Origin: Ophiosphaerella korrae
Taxonomy: Eukaryota > Ascomycota > Dothideomycetes > Pleosporales > Phaeosphaeriaceae
Direction of reading: 5' to 3'
DNA: 64,000 nt
Assembly (NCBI GenBank): GCA_028456385.1
Contig: JALNQF010000159.1
Location: 1-64,000, forward strand
In this document: one piece after another, positions 35,801 to 49,683 of the stretch
How positions within the stretch are numbered: the first letter of the stretch is position 1
Layout of the letters: each line of letters begins with the position of its first letter
Notes under the pieces: model-generated
Databases searched by the model: none
What the model saw: only the letters and a program-made list of their open reading frames with translations
Told to the model about the DNA's origin: nothing
Translations under genes and position numbers: made by a program

Positions 35801-38312
35801 CAAGAATCTTTACAAAACTAGATATCTAGAACGCCTACTACTAGATTAGAATTAAGAAAGGTAATAAATAGAAAATAGCGTTTAGAATACAATATAGACT
35901 ATATAAATACCTAGTTATACCCTTTAGCTTAATAAATATACTAGTAGCCTTCTAAGAAAGAATAAATATAGTACTAAGAGAGTACTTAGATATATTTATA
36001 TTTGCATACCTAGATAATATCCTTATATTCTTAGAAATAGAAGAAGAATACGTGCAACATGTATACAAAGTACTAGAGAAACTAGGAAGAAGTAAACTAT
36101 TCTTTAAAATAAGAAAATGTAAATTCTATATAAAAGAAATAGACTTCCTTAGATTTATTATTAAACTAGGAAAAATTAAGATTAATCTAGAAAAAATTAG
36201 ATCGATTAACGAATAGCTAATACTAAAGAACCTAAAGGAAGTACAATAATTTTATAGCCTAGCTAACTTTTATAAAAAGTTAATAGTAAGATAGTCTAAA
36301 GATATAGAACTAATAACAAAGCTTATAAAAAAGGATACACTATTTAAATAGATAAAGGAATACAATAAAGTATTTAAGAAGATTAAAAAGAAGTTTATAG
36401 AAAACCTAGTTATTAGAATATATAACCTAGACCTACTAGTAATAGTAAAAATAGATACATCTAATTTAGTTTATAGAATAGTACTAATACAAGAAGACCT
36501 AAAGACTAAAAAAAAGTATCTAGTTAAATACTTCTCTAAGAAAATAAAGCTAGTAGAGCTTAACTATCTAATTTATAACAAAGAGATACTAGTAATCTAT
36601 AAAGTATTTAAATAATAGAGAGTATACCTACAAGGAGTAAAATACTAAACAAAGGTCTACATAGACTATAAGAATCTTATAGGATTTATACTAAATAAAG
36701 AACTAATACAATAATATATAAGATAGTAGGAATTCTTATTAATATTTAATATAGAAATTATACATATAAAAGGAAAAGATAACTAATTTATAGACGCTCT
36801 TAGTAGAAGACTAGACTTATAGAAAGAAGTAAGCGCTACTAGAATAGTTCTAGTTAAAAACGAAGAAGGATATTTAGTCCTAAACACACCTAAAATAGCC
36901 GTAACACTTAAAAGAAAGAATAGTAAGCTAGATAAATAGATTTAAGAAGAAACAAGGAAAGCCCCTAAAGAGATAGAAAAACTTAAGATTAAAGAAAGTC
37001 TCGCAAAAGCCTATAGAAGAATGTATATTCTAGGAAAAATATAAAGAGAATTTATATAGTAGTTCTATAAACTACTAGTATATAGATATTAAGGAATTAA
37101 TAAAATACTAGATAGACTGCTAAGAGATTACTATATCCTAAGAGTAAGACAACTAGTAATAGAAGTACTATAAGATTGTATAGAATACTAAAGAAATAAA
37201 TACAATAGGTACGCACTATATAGGAAGCTACAACTAGTAGAAGTACTAGAATAACTATAAGGAGTTATTACAATAGATTTTATTATAAAACTACCTAAGT
37301 TAAAAGACTTAATATTAGGAGTTAAGTATAATAGAATCCTAACAATAGTAGATAAACTTACAAAGTACTTATACTTTAGACTATATAAAGAGAAAAGTAG
37401 AATAGAAGTTACTATATACTAGGTTCTAGGAACTATAATTAGTTAATATAGACTACTAGATAAGATTATTATAGATAGAGACGTAAGATTTATATTAAAA
37501 CTATAGGGAATAATAATAGTACAATTAGGAATTAAATATATAATATTAACAGTATACTACTTATAGATAGATAGATAATTAGAACGCATAAATTAGATAG
37601 TAGAACAATACTTAAGATACTACCTTAATTACAACTAGAATAACTAGGTATAGTTACTACCTATAGTATAGTTAGTATACAACAGCGCAAAGAATAAGAT
37701 AACAAGAGTATTACTCTTCTTTGCAAACTATAGATTTAACCCTAGTATATATAGAATACTAAGACTAGAGATATCTTAGTCTCTAAGAGGAGAAAACTTT
37801 ACTAATAGACTTAAAGATATACACGAGCAATTAAGACAGGATATAGAATTCCTGTATAATCGAATAGTAAAGTACTATAACAAGAAATATAAAGAGGGAC
37901 CCTAATTTAGAAAGAGAGAAAAAGTATAGTTAGTATAGAAAAACATTAAGAGCAAGAGACTAAGCTTAAAATTAAACTACGTTAAGATAAGACTATACGA
38001 AATCAAGAAAGAAGTTACGCTAATTACATTTAAACTAAAGCTACTAAACAAAATAAGGATATACCTAACCTTCTATATAGTACTACTTAAGATAGTACTA
38101 CAAAATATAGAACTACTAGTGTACGAAGTAGATACGTATAGAGAACAAGAAGAATAAGAAGTTAAAGAAATCCTAGTACACTAGTTCTATAACAGCAGGA
38201 ACTACTATCTAGTAAAATAGATAGGTATAGACGAAAAAGGATAACTATAGGAAGAAATATAGGAACTAGAGGACAACCTTAATTACTCTAAGAAACTAGA
38301 GGAGTTCTAAAG
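32900..38312 (+). pseudogene. RIP-degraded gag-pol of element B
   Basis: Read through RIP changes. Gag lies about 32.9-33.9 kb with two CCHC knuckles at about 33789-33832 and 33861-33902, several Cys turned to Tyr (TGT to TAT). The protease motif near 35100 reads NSRATRNF where DSGATRNF is expected. RT is about 35.6-36.2 kb with FAYLDNILIF at 36001-36030 (second Asp of the box turned to Asn). RNase H is about 36.43-36.85 kb (IVKIDTSNLVYRIVL). The integrase core reads IDFIIKLPKL (near 37275), VDKLTKYLYF (near 37350) and IIIDRDVRF (near 37469). A chromodomain at 38160-38312 reads RNYYLVK, stop, IG, with its Trp codons now TAG. Whether gag and pol were one frame cannot be judged. The product is lost. 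Confidence 0.88.
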
Positions 38313-38948
38313 TTAAAACCCTCTAGAACGCCTTGTAGCGAGTTAAGAAAACTAACAATACTACTACTAGATAGAGAGGCGATAGGAGCGCCTAATATAA
38401 TAGGAGCTAGAGCAGCCTCTACTATATTGTCTAAATCTAATTCAGCCTCTAAGGCACAAGACTATTTAAATAACTTAGTGTTATTATAAGCCTTTATCTT
38501 ATAAAGACGCTTAATACAAGAATAAAGCTCTACTAGCTTATAAAGAGTTAACTTACGCTTAGCCTTAGCTATAGCGAGCTATAACGATAATTGCGCTTAA
38601 GCCCTATTAACGGCTCGCTTTACACAACTTAGTAGAAGGAGACTATATAGAAATTAAACACTTATACTCTATAAGTAAAACCTTAGAAGAAATATACTTA
38701 TACTAAATATTAGTAAAGATACACTTGTTATAGTGTTTACTATTATTTAAAGATATAAGACAAGTAAGACCTAATTTAGTATAATAATAATAAGGGAATA
38801 TCTTAACCTTATTACAAACAATACAAGCAACAAGGAGAAGTTTGTTACGCTAGGACTAAGATAGCATAGAGAGTAATAAAAAACTAAGGATTAATAAAGA
38901 TATAGGATTAATAACCTTAGTACTAGTATAGAGAAATAAGGGGCTGCG

Positions 38949-38963
38949 TAGAAAAGGGAATAG
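38949..38963 (+). promoter_or_regulatory. Polypurine tract of element B
   Basis: Purine run GAAAAGGGAA directly before the 3-prime LTR. It is conserved in place in G (58831-58843) and, as complement, in A, C, E and H. Confidence 0.75.
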
Positions 38964-39423
38964 TGTTACAGTAGTAACAAGAGAAACTAAGATAGAACTA
39001 ATTAGTCTACGCTTAGCTACTAACAAAGTATAAGATAAGTAGGGTAACAACCTATAAGATAACAAGTTTAACTAGGAAGCTAATTACAATATAGACACGT
39101 AATAAATTTGTAAATTCGCAATCTTAGCAAATATAAAGTCGCGAAGCTGTTATGTAATAAATTCGTAAATTCGCGATCTTAGTAAACACAAAGCAACAAA
39201 GCCGCTAAGATATTATTACTATATAGTTAGTAGCAATGTATATTATTAGGATAGTATTAGTAATTCAATTATTAACTACGAGCGACAATACAAAGACAGT
39301 TGCAAAACATCTTCTATTGTTTATAGCCTATTGTAGATTATAATACGAACTTTTACTATTAACTTGCAATCCGCTAATACCTATTAAGGCTATTAGGAAG
39401 TCGACCCTAGTAAGCTAGTAACA
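38964..39423 (+). repeat. 3-prime LTR of element B
   Basis: 460 bp, same length as its partner; the differences are transitions. Confidence 0.93.
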
Positions 39424-39428
39424 ATTAG

Positions 39429-39930
39429 ACCCTATATAAGTATTAAGAGAAATATATAGTTTAAAAGATTATTTATTTTTATCTTTACTATAGATAATAT
39501 AAAATATAACTTTAACTTACTAAGCCTATTATTAGTTAGGTTATACTTTATAAATATAGCCTAGATAGTTAATTCCTATTATACTTTAACTACACTAACT
39601 ACTACTATATTACGTTATTTACTATATCTTTAGTGCTCCCTATATTAATTAGGATACTTATTAAAAAGTTTAGGCTACTTCGTTGCGCTTAGTAACTAAA
39701 TATAGTAGTTTCCTAAAACTAAGATTTAGGGTCTAGCTTCTCGAGCGTCTTAGCTAGCATTCCTATATACTTAGGTTATACTATTATAGTAACTACAACG
39801 CCCCTAGTAAAGTCCCCCGTAGCCCTTATATATATCTGCCCCTACTAAAGATCTAAGAGACTATAGTTAAACTTAAATATTAAGCTACTTACCTTTACAA
39901 GCTATACTTAATAGTTTTAGTATAGTAGTT
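39429..39930. other. AT-rich host sequence between element B and a coding relic
   Basis: No LTR, TIR or domain. It may be the upstream part of the decayed gene that follows, but no start could be placed. Confidence 0.4.
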
Positions 39931-39939
39931 AATTTATAT

Positions 39940-42200
39940 AAAAGTCTATCTTATTACCTAGTTTTTAGAGAAACCTAAATCTAAACACGATAATACGCTA
40001 TTTTAGAACTAATTCTTATAAGCTCTTACAGACAACTTTAAAGACACTAGGCTTAACTAAATAACCCTAGTAGCTATAGAACCCTTACCTATAGAAGATT
40101 ATAATCTCTTTAATACTTATTATTATCCTTATAGCTACTTTTACGACTACTATAATCTAGATTATCCTTACGAAAAAAGTAGACTTTAACTATTACCTTT
40201 ATCTAAGCCTATACTAGAAATTAAATACAACTACTAATACTTTAAAATATTATATTAACTTTCTAGTTAGTCGACTTACCTTTATATTATCTCTCTTATT
40301 AACTATTAGCTTTGTACTTGTAGGAGTATTAATAGTACTATATAGCTTTACTATTACACGAAAATTACTTAAAGATTTAGTAATATCTTATAAACTAGAA
40401 AATCTTCTAAGAATATATAAACTTGCTTTAATTATCCGCCTACTAAATATAGAGATTACTCTACTATAAGACATTAGTAGTTGCTATTTCTCCTATGTAT
40501 TTTCTAGCCAAGCTCGATCTACTAAGAAGAAGAAACAAGAAACAGGGATAAATAAGATCTAATACAGTCTAATTGTATTTATTCTAAGTTTATTTGCTAG
40601 GTAAGTTCTCTAATTAGTATCTACGTTCCTCTTTTAACCTAGTATAAGTTTCCTAATACAATTTATAGATACGTATTTCTATATATCTATAGAAGGAATT
40701 AGCACTACCCTACTATCTAAAGATATTAATACGTCTATATACCTCTATAGTAAAAATATAGCGCCTTAGTACTTTAACTCCAAGACAAGTATAAGGACTA
40801 AACGTAATAAATTCTTTTAGGGTTGTGCAATCGATTCGTTAAGTAAAAAGATAGATATAGCAAATTATACATACTTCTAGAAGATAAATACTAAAGCCGA
40901 TAGCTATATAGTAAATTATATAGATAACGAAGGAACTATATATATTATAGTAAGAGACACTAAAATTCCTTCTAGTATTAATTAGCGTAGGAGTTCTTAT
41001 ATAGTTTCTAGTAAATATTCTACTATACTACCTATAGAATATTAGATAGGAGATTTTTATACTCCTTAAAGTAGTTATATTTAAGCTTTTAACTACCCTA
41101 GTCTCTTTAGTAGATAGGTTTCTAGTAACCTTACTAGTATAGTAAACGCCTATAGTTTCTTAGACTAGCACTAGAATATAAAAGAATATCTACCTTTTCG
41201 AACTACTAGACTTTAGCTAGGAAAAGGGATTAAGTTAGTAAATACTACTAATAAGTATATCTCTAATATAACTTTAAACGAAGGAAGTAAGCTATACTAT
41301 AACCTATAGTACTAGATTTTACAAATTAATCTTCCCTTTTATTTATCTAATACACTAGCTAGTATTAATAAGAGTATAGCTATATAGTATTTTATAGACG
41401 ATTTTACTAGCCTCTTACTCTTGTATATAATAACTAGTACGTAAAGCCTTTGCAATACAATTTTCTTCGGGCAGGAATCTAATAAAGATAGTTTAGGATA
41501 TTAACGTAATATTTTTAACGTAAGATATTACTAATTTTTCCGCTTTAAAAAGTAATAGCATAGTAGCTAGTATTATTTCTACCCTATTAGTCTAGTTAAT
41601 AAGTTTACAAGATTTTAGAAACAATATAGCAAGTATAGAAGTATATAATAGAGATACTTCTATACTAGAAAATATTATAAAAAGCTATAAAGTAGCTATA
41701 AGCAAATTATATTTACGTTAGCTAGTCTTTTATATAGTCCTTACACCTATATATCTTGTATAGCTTCGAATAATAAAAGTTATAATAGAATTACTTAAAG
41801 CTACTTTCTAGTTCCTTGTTTTTGCGAACGTTATATACATAGTTCTAGGGGTTGTCCTTACTATTCTAGCTATACGCGCAACGTCGCCTAAAGTCTACTA
41901 AGTGCAAGTATAGTTAAGTACTTTTAGTCTTGTAGCATAATTATTTAACTTAGAATACGTAGTAAAAGAAGTAAGTAGCGATAATAACTTATTTAAGGAG
42001 AATAAACTCTAGAGTAAAAAGACGTCTATAAGTATAGTTATAGGCGTATAAAATATAGCGTTATCTAGAATAAAATTTGTTACGTATAATGTTAGTAATA
42101 CAAATTATTCCTTAGGTTAAGGATAGTTGTAATAGAAGAAGTAGTTGCTTTAGGATAATAGAGTATAACTAAAGCTTAAAAATTACTAGATTATCGCTTG
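39940..42200 (+). pseudogene. RIP-damaged relic of a probable membrane protein gene (not a recognised transposon gene)
   Basis: Plus-strand reading shows long stretches of protein-like sequence broken almost only by TAG/TAA at places where Trp or Gln codons would fit. An early part reads IEPLPIEDYNLFNTYYYPYS and NLDYPYEKSRL (near 40080-40185). A membrane-helix-like LSLLLTISFVLVGVLIVLYS follows near 40290-40350. A middle part contains DNEGTIYIIVRDTKIPSS (near 40925-40980). A late frame (about 41620-42090) holds FANVIYIVLGVVLTILAIRA, another strong membrane helix, and then FNLEYVVKEVSSDNNLFKE. Frame changes between parts may be introns or indels. It matches none of the transposon proteins in the window. 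The family is not recognised. Confidence 0.42.
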
Positions 42201-43648
42201 TAATTAAGTGCAAAATATCTAGGCTAGTAGTTTTTTCCTAACCTAGTTTTCTACCTTTTCCTAGTAGTACCTAAAAAAAATAGTAGTAATGTATAAGTTT
42301 TTTTAGTTTAGAGGATAGGAAGGGAACGTAAGATATAGCACGAGATAGGTTGTAGATTTGTAAAGAGTTTAAAAGCTGTTGTTACTAGTTCTAACTTAAT
42401 TATCTCGTCTCTCTTTATAGTAACGTCTCTCTAAACTATAGAGCGTTATAATATAAGCGAGGTTACTAATACGCTATATATTCTGTACCCTAGTCTATAC
42501 AATAATAAGCTGTGTTAGCTTGTAATTTCTACTTGTTTATAGGTTAGATCGTACTACGCAGCTACTAGAATATAGCGATAGCTTTCTTTTAAAAATTCCT
42601 ATATTTTACCTCTTACTTTTCGTACTAATACCCTAGTTTCAATATTAATTTTACTAAGCCTCTTTATATATTACATTATCTAATATATTCTACCTTAGAG
42701 TACTTTAGTAGTTTTGTATATCTAAGTAGATAGGCTTAATAGTAGGTAATATAAAAATTATAAAGAAATATAGAGTAACTCGAACTAAATAGTAAAATGT
42801 ATTAAATTTTTTAGCTAGCCTACCTAAGACTACTAAAGTCCTAGACCTACGCCTTATATACTCTATCCCTCGAAATCTATAAACCTACTCGATATAATAG
42901 CTACTTAGTAATAGATATAGACTATAGATTAATTGTAAGTATGTAATAATTGCTCGTAGTAAATAAATTACTAGTTACTAATTAAATTTAGTAGTAGGTT
43001 AGGTTAATTAATTAATTATTCTATCTATCTACCTCTACTATATCCTCTATTCTATATACTTATCTCTTTGTAGTTAAGACTTAGTAGTAGAGAGGTATTA
43101 TCTTAAGTTTCGTAGTTAACTAATATATTAGCTCTACGTAGTTAGGTTATAACGTAATAAGCTATTATACTAATAATAGCTGTGTTAGGCTAGATCTTTG
43201 TTCTCTAGCTAGCGCTAGTACGTTAATACGCTGTAGTTAAGTTAATACGCAGTAGTTAGGTTAATACGTTACTATAGATTCCGTGTACCTAGAATCTACT
43301 AATTAGCTCGCTTAGCTAGTTAGTAGCGCACGTGCGCGCGCGTTCCTAATCGATTGCTATTACAATTACTATCTATATACTAATAGATATAAGCGAATCT
43401 ACTAATATCCTACTACACTACTTGAAATTACCTACAAATTAATCGCTATACCTACTACTACCTTGTCTTTAAATTTTAAGTCTATATAATATCTATAGCC
43501 CTTATTATTACTTTACAAACTTGTTGTTTTCTATCTATACGCGTCTATTTTTCTCTCTTTTTCCTACTATACGTCTGTTTTTCTATCTAGATTATATATA
43601 CTCTATATAGCACGTTTAAATTAGTCCTATTTTAGTCTTGTTTTAGTC
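42201..43648. other. AT-rich host sequence without recognised gene
   Basis: No transposon ends or domains. It includes a short tandem repeat (about 43222-43275) and one GC-rich island of CpG steps (43328-43346, CGCACGTGCGCGCGCG) that stands out from the surrounding TpA-rich DNA. Confidence 0.5.
43222..43275. repeat. Short tandem repeat, about 22-bp unit
   Basis: Two to three imperfect copies of GTTAATACGCWGTAGTTARG. Confidence 0.55.
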
Positions 43649-43748
43649 CTGTTTATAACGAGGTCGCCTATTATTAACTACAAGTAACTACTAGGTGTAT
43701 TAGTAGATTAAGAGGTAATAACAAAAGTTCGTATTATAATTAGTAATA

Positions 43749-45599
43749 ACGTAGTTTATAAGCAAGCTATACTTATAAGTAAGCTACGCCTAATACTAAC
43801 TTTGCGTACCTCTTTATACGTATAACTTAACAACGTAGTAGAGTAGCGTAGATATATTAATATATTAAATTAAGTAGTATTTACTATATTATTTTATATA
43901 TACGTAAGTTATACCTAGTCTTTCTATACCTCTTGTAGCGCGCGCGAGCCTAGTAACTTAGGCTTAATCTCTCTCTATCTTAACGCTATTTATTAACTTA
44001 ACGCTATATAGCCTCTCTCTTAGTAAGTATATCCTCTCCTTATCTCTTTGTTAAGACTTCTTACTTCTAAATCTACTTCTTTTTTTATAATTTATGCTTA
44101 CTAGCTACCTTATTAGCTTTCTTAAGACTAGAGATCTAATTATATATTAACTTAGCTTCTAGTACTATTTTATAAGCTCTCTTTTTAAGTTAATTAATTA
44201 CGTTAATAATTAATACTAGTAATAAGCTCTTGTGCTAGCGTACGCGCTTATATATAAGTGTTAACTAAGCCTCTAGCTTATATACGTTACTTAGCGTACA
44301 AGGTACCTAGGGTACTTCTAGTAAAGTAGCTAGAGTAGGCGTATAGAGCTAAATATTAAGCCTTAAGATAACTACTTCTAGCTAAAGTAGAATAAAGCTA
44401 GTAGCTTAAAAAGCTAAGTAAATATTTACTCTTGTAAAGGCCTAGTTAAAGGCTACGTAGAAGGCTAGTAAGAATTTAAGTTTAGTAATATAATTAATAT
44501 AGTTCTAGATTAAGCTCTTAACTTAGTAGCTATACGCCTTCTTTAATAGAGAGAAGTAGCTAATATTAAGAGGCTAAAGTAAGTAAGATAAGTAAGCTAG
44601 TATACTAAGCGTATAGATATTATTCTCTTTATAGAACTTATTAAACTTAAGAGAGTAGTAGCTCCTATAACTATTAAGTATAAGTAGCTAATATATACTA
44701 ACTACTTAGCTCTTTATATACTTATTAAAGTACTTAAGCTAGTTAATAGCTAGCTTATCTATTATCTAGCTATTATCGCTAATTCTAATAGCTTAGTCTT
44801 GTAGGATATAGTCTTTATTATACTAGGTAGAGAGGTAGTAATTACTAGCAAAGATAAGGAATAGTAAGACTACCTATCTAGTAGCGTTAATTGCAGCGAT
44901 TACTATTACCTACTTACAATTACTAGGCTAGATAGCTTTTAGCCTACCTTTCCTCTCTAACTCTATTATAACAAGCTAAGTTATAATCTTACTTATTATA
45001 AAGCTAGCCTCGTTAAAGTTATAGACGTCTTTATTAGCTATTCTATACGTAGCTCTCGTATACTATACTATCTTAAACTAGCTAGTTATAGTAGCTAAGT
45101 CTTTATATAAGGCTTACTACCTATTATATAAGTAATTAAAATACGTTGTAAGACTATCTATACGCTTAACAAAGTTGCGCGCCTAGTAGATACTAATAGG
45201 GCTACCTCTACGCTAAGTAAGTAGCTTATTAGCTATCTTACGTATAGCAGCTAGAGTTAGAGTAAAACTACGAGAATCTAGGTTAAGGATATAATTAACT
45301 ATTACCTCTTCCTCTAGCTAAGTAAGCTTCCTTAAGTTAGGCTAGTAATCGCGTTAGGTAGAGATACTAGCGCGTTAGTTACGTAGCGTTAATTCAGACA
45401 CGTTAAAGACTCTAGTAGTAGGCTTATTACTATAAATTTGTTTTAAATTAATAAATAAGATTACAAGCTAGATATCTATCTTATTTAAAGCTATTTAAGT
45501 AGTATTAAGTAGAGATATAATATAATAAGATAAGATAGGTACGTAAAGTTAGTATTAGGCGCAGCTTACTTATAAGCGTAGCTTGCTTATAAACTACGT
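43749..45599 (-). mobile_element. Fa2: full-length pogo/Fot1-like transposon inside the left LTR of E
   Basis: 1851 bp with TIRs ACGTAGTTTATAAGC..GCTTATAAACTACGT and TA at 43747-43748 and 45600-45601. The right LTR of E (near 61005) shows the uninterrupted site, GTAATAACTATAAAC. Its transposase is on the minus strand, RIP-damaged. This copy has no nested insertions and so proves the insertion points of A and C in Fa1. Its subterminal region (GCAAGCTATACTTATAAG) differs slightly from Fa1 and Fa3. Confidence 0.93.
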
Positions 45600-45601
45600 T
45601 A

Positions 45602-45966
45602 ACTATAAACAATAGTTAATTTGTATATACAATATTAAGTATTAGCGTTCTAGGTTAAAGATTAGATTACTAATACTATCCTAATAATACGTATCCTATT
45701 AACTATATACTTATACTAATCTATTTATACAACATTACAGATTACTATTAATCTATTTATACGTAACTATAGATTACCTTAATCTATTCGTACGTTATTA
45801 TAGATTACTCTTAATCTATTTACACGTAACTATAGATTACTACTACGTGTCCTAGTTATAAGTAGTCTCCTAATCGAGGTTATTACCCCGCTCGTCCTAT
45901 ACTTCGTTAGTATCTAAGTTAGGACTAATTAGTTCTATCTTAATTTCTCTTGTTACACCTATAACA
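45602..45966 (-). repeat. Remaining part of the left LTR of E
   Basis: With 43654-43748 it makes the 460-bp LTR. It carries about four copies of a 32-bp unit of the form TTAATCTATTTATACGTAAC plus TATAGATTAC (about 45717-45845). Confidence 0.88.
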
Positions 45967-48900
45967 CTATCTCCTCCTTTAGATAGGTTCTAGTTTATCT
46001 ATCCTAGAGCTAAAGTTATTAACTTAGTTTCTTTATTAATATTAAGCTCCTTATCTTCTTATATACTTACTAAGTCTACTCTCTATTATCTTTAATTAGT
46101 AGATTATATATTACGTTATAGTATTACTATATTTCTTTATTCTTGTTATAAATTATTAAATCCTCTTATAGATTATATTTCTTTAAAATATAGTAAGGCT
46201 TATAAGGTATATATTTATATTAACGCTTATACGTCTTATAATCTTTCTAGCGTATCTCTTATAGAGTATAAGTTAATAATACTTATTTACGCGTCTATAC
46301 TTATTTGTAATAAAGAGAGCTATTAACTATACTTAAGATAAACTATCTAAATAGATTGCTAAGGCTAAAAAAGAACGTAATTGTATTCTAAGTATATAAG
46401 TAGAAAATTACGCTTGTTTAATTTATCTCTATAAGACAAAGGCCTTAAATAATAAAAAGTCTATCGTGTAAGCTACTCTTATAAAGTCTAAGCTTAATTT
46501 TAAGGCTATAGTAGAGGCTACTCTTACTCTTATTATATTAGGCGTTCTTATTACTTCTCTATCTAGTAGTAGTAGTATTAATTTTCTTAGTTTACTACAA
46601 GGTACTCTAGAGAGTTTTAACTTTAGAACTCCTCTAGTTTCTTAAAGTAGTTAAGGTTATTCTCTAGTTCCTATATATCTTCCTATAGTTACCTTTTTTT
46701 TTCTATACTTATCTATTTTACTAAATAGTAATTCCTACTATTATAGAATTAATATACTAGGATTTTCTTAACTTTTTACTCTTTCTATTCTCTATATATA
46801 TCTACTTTATACACTAGTAGCTCTAGGTTTTATAGTACTATTTTAAGTAGCGCTACGTAGAAAGTTAAGTATATCCTTATTTTATTTAGTAGCTTTAGTT
46901 TAAATATAACTAGTATAACTTTTTTCTTAATTTTATATAGTCTAATTTTAATATAATCTAGTTTTAAACTTAGTTATTTACTCTTAATATTTCTTTATAG
47001 TAACTATACTTTTTCTCTTTTTCTAAATTAGGGTTCTTCTATATATTTCTTATTATAGTACTTTACTATTTAATTGTATAGGAACTCTATATCTTATCTT
47101 AGTTAATCGTGTATATCTTTAAGTCTATTAGTAAGTTTTTCTCCTCTTAGAGACTAAGATACTTCTTATCTTAGTATTTAGTATATATTAGGGTTAAATC
47201 TATAGTTTATAAAGAAAAGTAATACTCCTATTACTATATTCTTTGCGCTGTTGTATACTAGCTATACTATAGGTAGTAGTTATACCTAATTATTCTAATT
47301 ATAGTTAAGGTAGTATCTTAAGTACTATTCTACTATTTAATTTATACATTCTAATTATCTATCTATTTATAGGTAGTATACTATTAATATTATATATTTA
47401 GTTCCTAACTATACTAATATTATTCCCTATAGTTTTAATATAAATCTTATATCTCTATCTATAATAATCTTGTCTAGAAGTCTATATTAACTAATTATAG
47501 TTCCTAAGATCTAGTGTATAGTAACCTCTATTCTACTTTTTTCTTTATATAGTCTAAAGTATAAGTACTTTATAAGTTTATCTACTATTATTAAGATTCT
47601 ATTATACTTAACTCCTAATATTAGATTTTGTAACTTAAGTAATTTTATAATAAAGTCTATTGTAATAACTCCTTATAGTTATTTTAGTACTTTAACTAGT
47701 TATAATATCCTATATAGTATATATCTACTATACTTATTTCTATAATATTCTATATAATCTCTTAGTACTTCTATTACTAATTATCTTACTTTTAAGATAT
47801 AGTAGTCTTATAGTAGTCTATCTAAGGTTTTGTTAATTCCTTAGTACCTATATACTAGTAATTTATAGAATTATTGTATAAATTCCCTTTAAATCTTTTT
47901 AGAGATATATATCCTTCTATAGGCTTATATAAATCTCTCTTAGATTTCTAGTTTTTCTATTTCTTTAGATACTTCTTGTATTGTTTTCTAAATCTATTTA
48001 TTTAGCTTACTACTTATTCTTTTAAGTGTAGTAGCTATTTTTAGTATATTTAGGATTAAGTGTCTTTTTTTATTCTTAACTAGGACTATACTAGTAGTAT
48101 TTACTTCTTTCTATAAGTCTAGTCTTCTACTAAGAGTATCTATAAATTAGTTATTTTTCCCTTTTGTATATATAATTTCTAAGTTAAATATTAATAAGAA
48201 TTCTTACTCTCTCGTATAGTATTATAATAAGTCCTTATTTATTATAAATCTTATAAGGTTCTTATAGTCTATATAGACTTTTATTCTATACTTTACTCTT
48301 TATAGGTATACTTTCTATTATTTAAATACTTTATAGATTGCTAGTATCTCTTTATTATAAATTAGGTAGTTAAGTTCTACTAGTTTTATCTTCTTAGAGA
48401 AGTATTTAACTAAGTATTCCTTTTTAGTCTTTAGGTTTTCCTATATTAGTACTATTCTATAGACTAAGTTAGACGCGTCTATTTTTACTATTACTAGTAA
48501 GTCTAGGTTATATATTCTAATAACTAGGTTTTCTATAAACTTTCTTTTAATTTAGTTAAATACTTTATTATATTCTTTTATCTATTTAAATAGCGTATCT
48601 TTTTTTATAAGTTTAGTTATTAGTTCTATATCTTTAGACTATCTTACTATTAACTTTTTATAAAAGTTTACTAACCTATAAAAGTATTATACTTCTTTTA
48701 GGTTCTTTAGTGTTAGCTATTTGTTAATTAACTTAATTTTTTCTAGGTTAATCTTAATTTTTCCTAGTTTAATAATAAATCTAAGGAAGTCTATTTTCTT
48801 TATATAGAACTTGCATTTCCTTATCTTAAAGAATATCTTACTTTCTACTAGTTTTTCTAGTACTTTGTATATATATTATACGTATTCTTCTTCTATTTCT

Positions 48901-49683
48901 AAGAATATACGGATATTATCTAGATATATAAATATAAATACATCTAAATACTCTCTTAGTACTATATTAATTCTTTCTTAAAATACGGCTAGTACGTTTA
49001 TTAAGCTAATAGGTATAACTTTATATTTATATAGTCTGTATTATATTCTAAATACTACTTCCTATTTATTACTTTTCTTAATTCTAATCTAGTAATAAGC
49101 GTTTTAGATATCTAGTTTTATAAAGATTTTTACTTTTTATAGCTTATTTTATATCTTATTAATTTATAGTAAGGGGTATTAGTTTTTACTTATAATTACG
49201 TTAGTTTTTCTAAAGTTTACGTAAGGTCTCTTATTAATTATCCTTTTCTTATTACTTTTTTAATAAATACTCGTTTAATTTTAGATTCTTCTTTAGTCTT
49301 TCTATAAACTAGTCTCTATCTTATATCTTTCTCTTCTTCTAAGTCTATTACTAAGTCCTATAGTTAATATTTTAGAAGGTAGTCTTTAGGCTCTATAAGT
49401 TATTTCTCTTATTTCTTATATTCTTCTAGGAATTCTCCTATATAAGTACTTATATTAGCTTTTAATATATCTATCTTATAATAGCTAATTTTTCCTATTC
49501 TCTAGTTAATGTGCGGGTTAGTTATCTATAACTATAGTATTCCTAGAATTATATCTTATTTATTATTAATTGTTGTTATATCTATAACTATATTCTTAAT
49601 TATTATCTCTTCTAGTTCTAGTATAGAGGGAACTATTTTAAACCTAATAGGTTCCTAAAATAGTTTTCTTTTAATTGTACTTA

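Larger units (their letters stand above)
32366..39423 (+). mobile_element. Gypsy element B: full-length chromodomain Ty3/Gypsy element, RIP-inactivated
   Basis: 7058 bp with 460-bp LTRs (32366-32825 and 38964-39423) and TSD ATTAG at 32361-32365 and 39424-39428. The polypurine tract GAAAAGGGAATAG (about 38951-38963) sits before the right LTR, so coding is on the plus strand. Domain order is gag with two zinc knuckles, protease, RT, RNase H, integrase, chromodomain, which is the chromovirus type of Ty3/Gypsy. Its LTRs are close to those of A. Confidence 0.94.

Noticed and set aside
38856..39065. 69-codon open frame on the minus strand
   Set aside because: It crosses the polypurine tract and LTR border of element B, antisense to the element; not a gene.
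45717..45845. Regularly spaced 32-bp repeats that might suggest a CRISPR-like array
   Set aside because: They lie inside an LTR, are repeated in the partner LTR at 61123-61254, have no unique spacers, and the genome is fungal.
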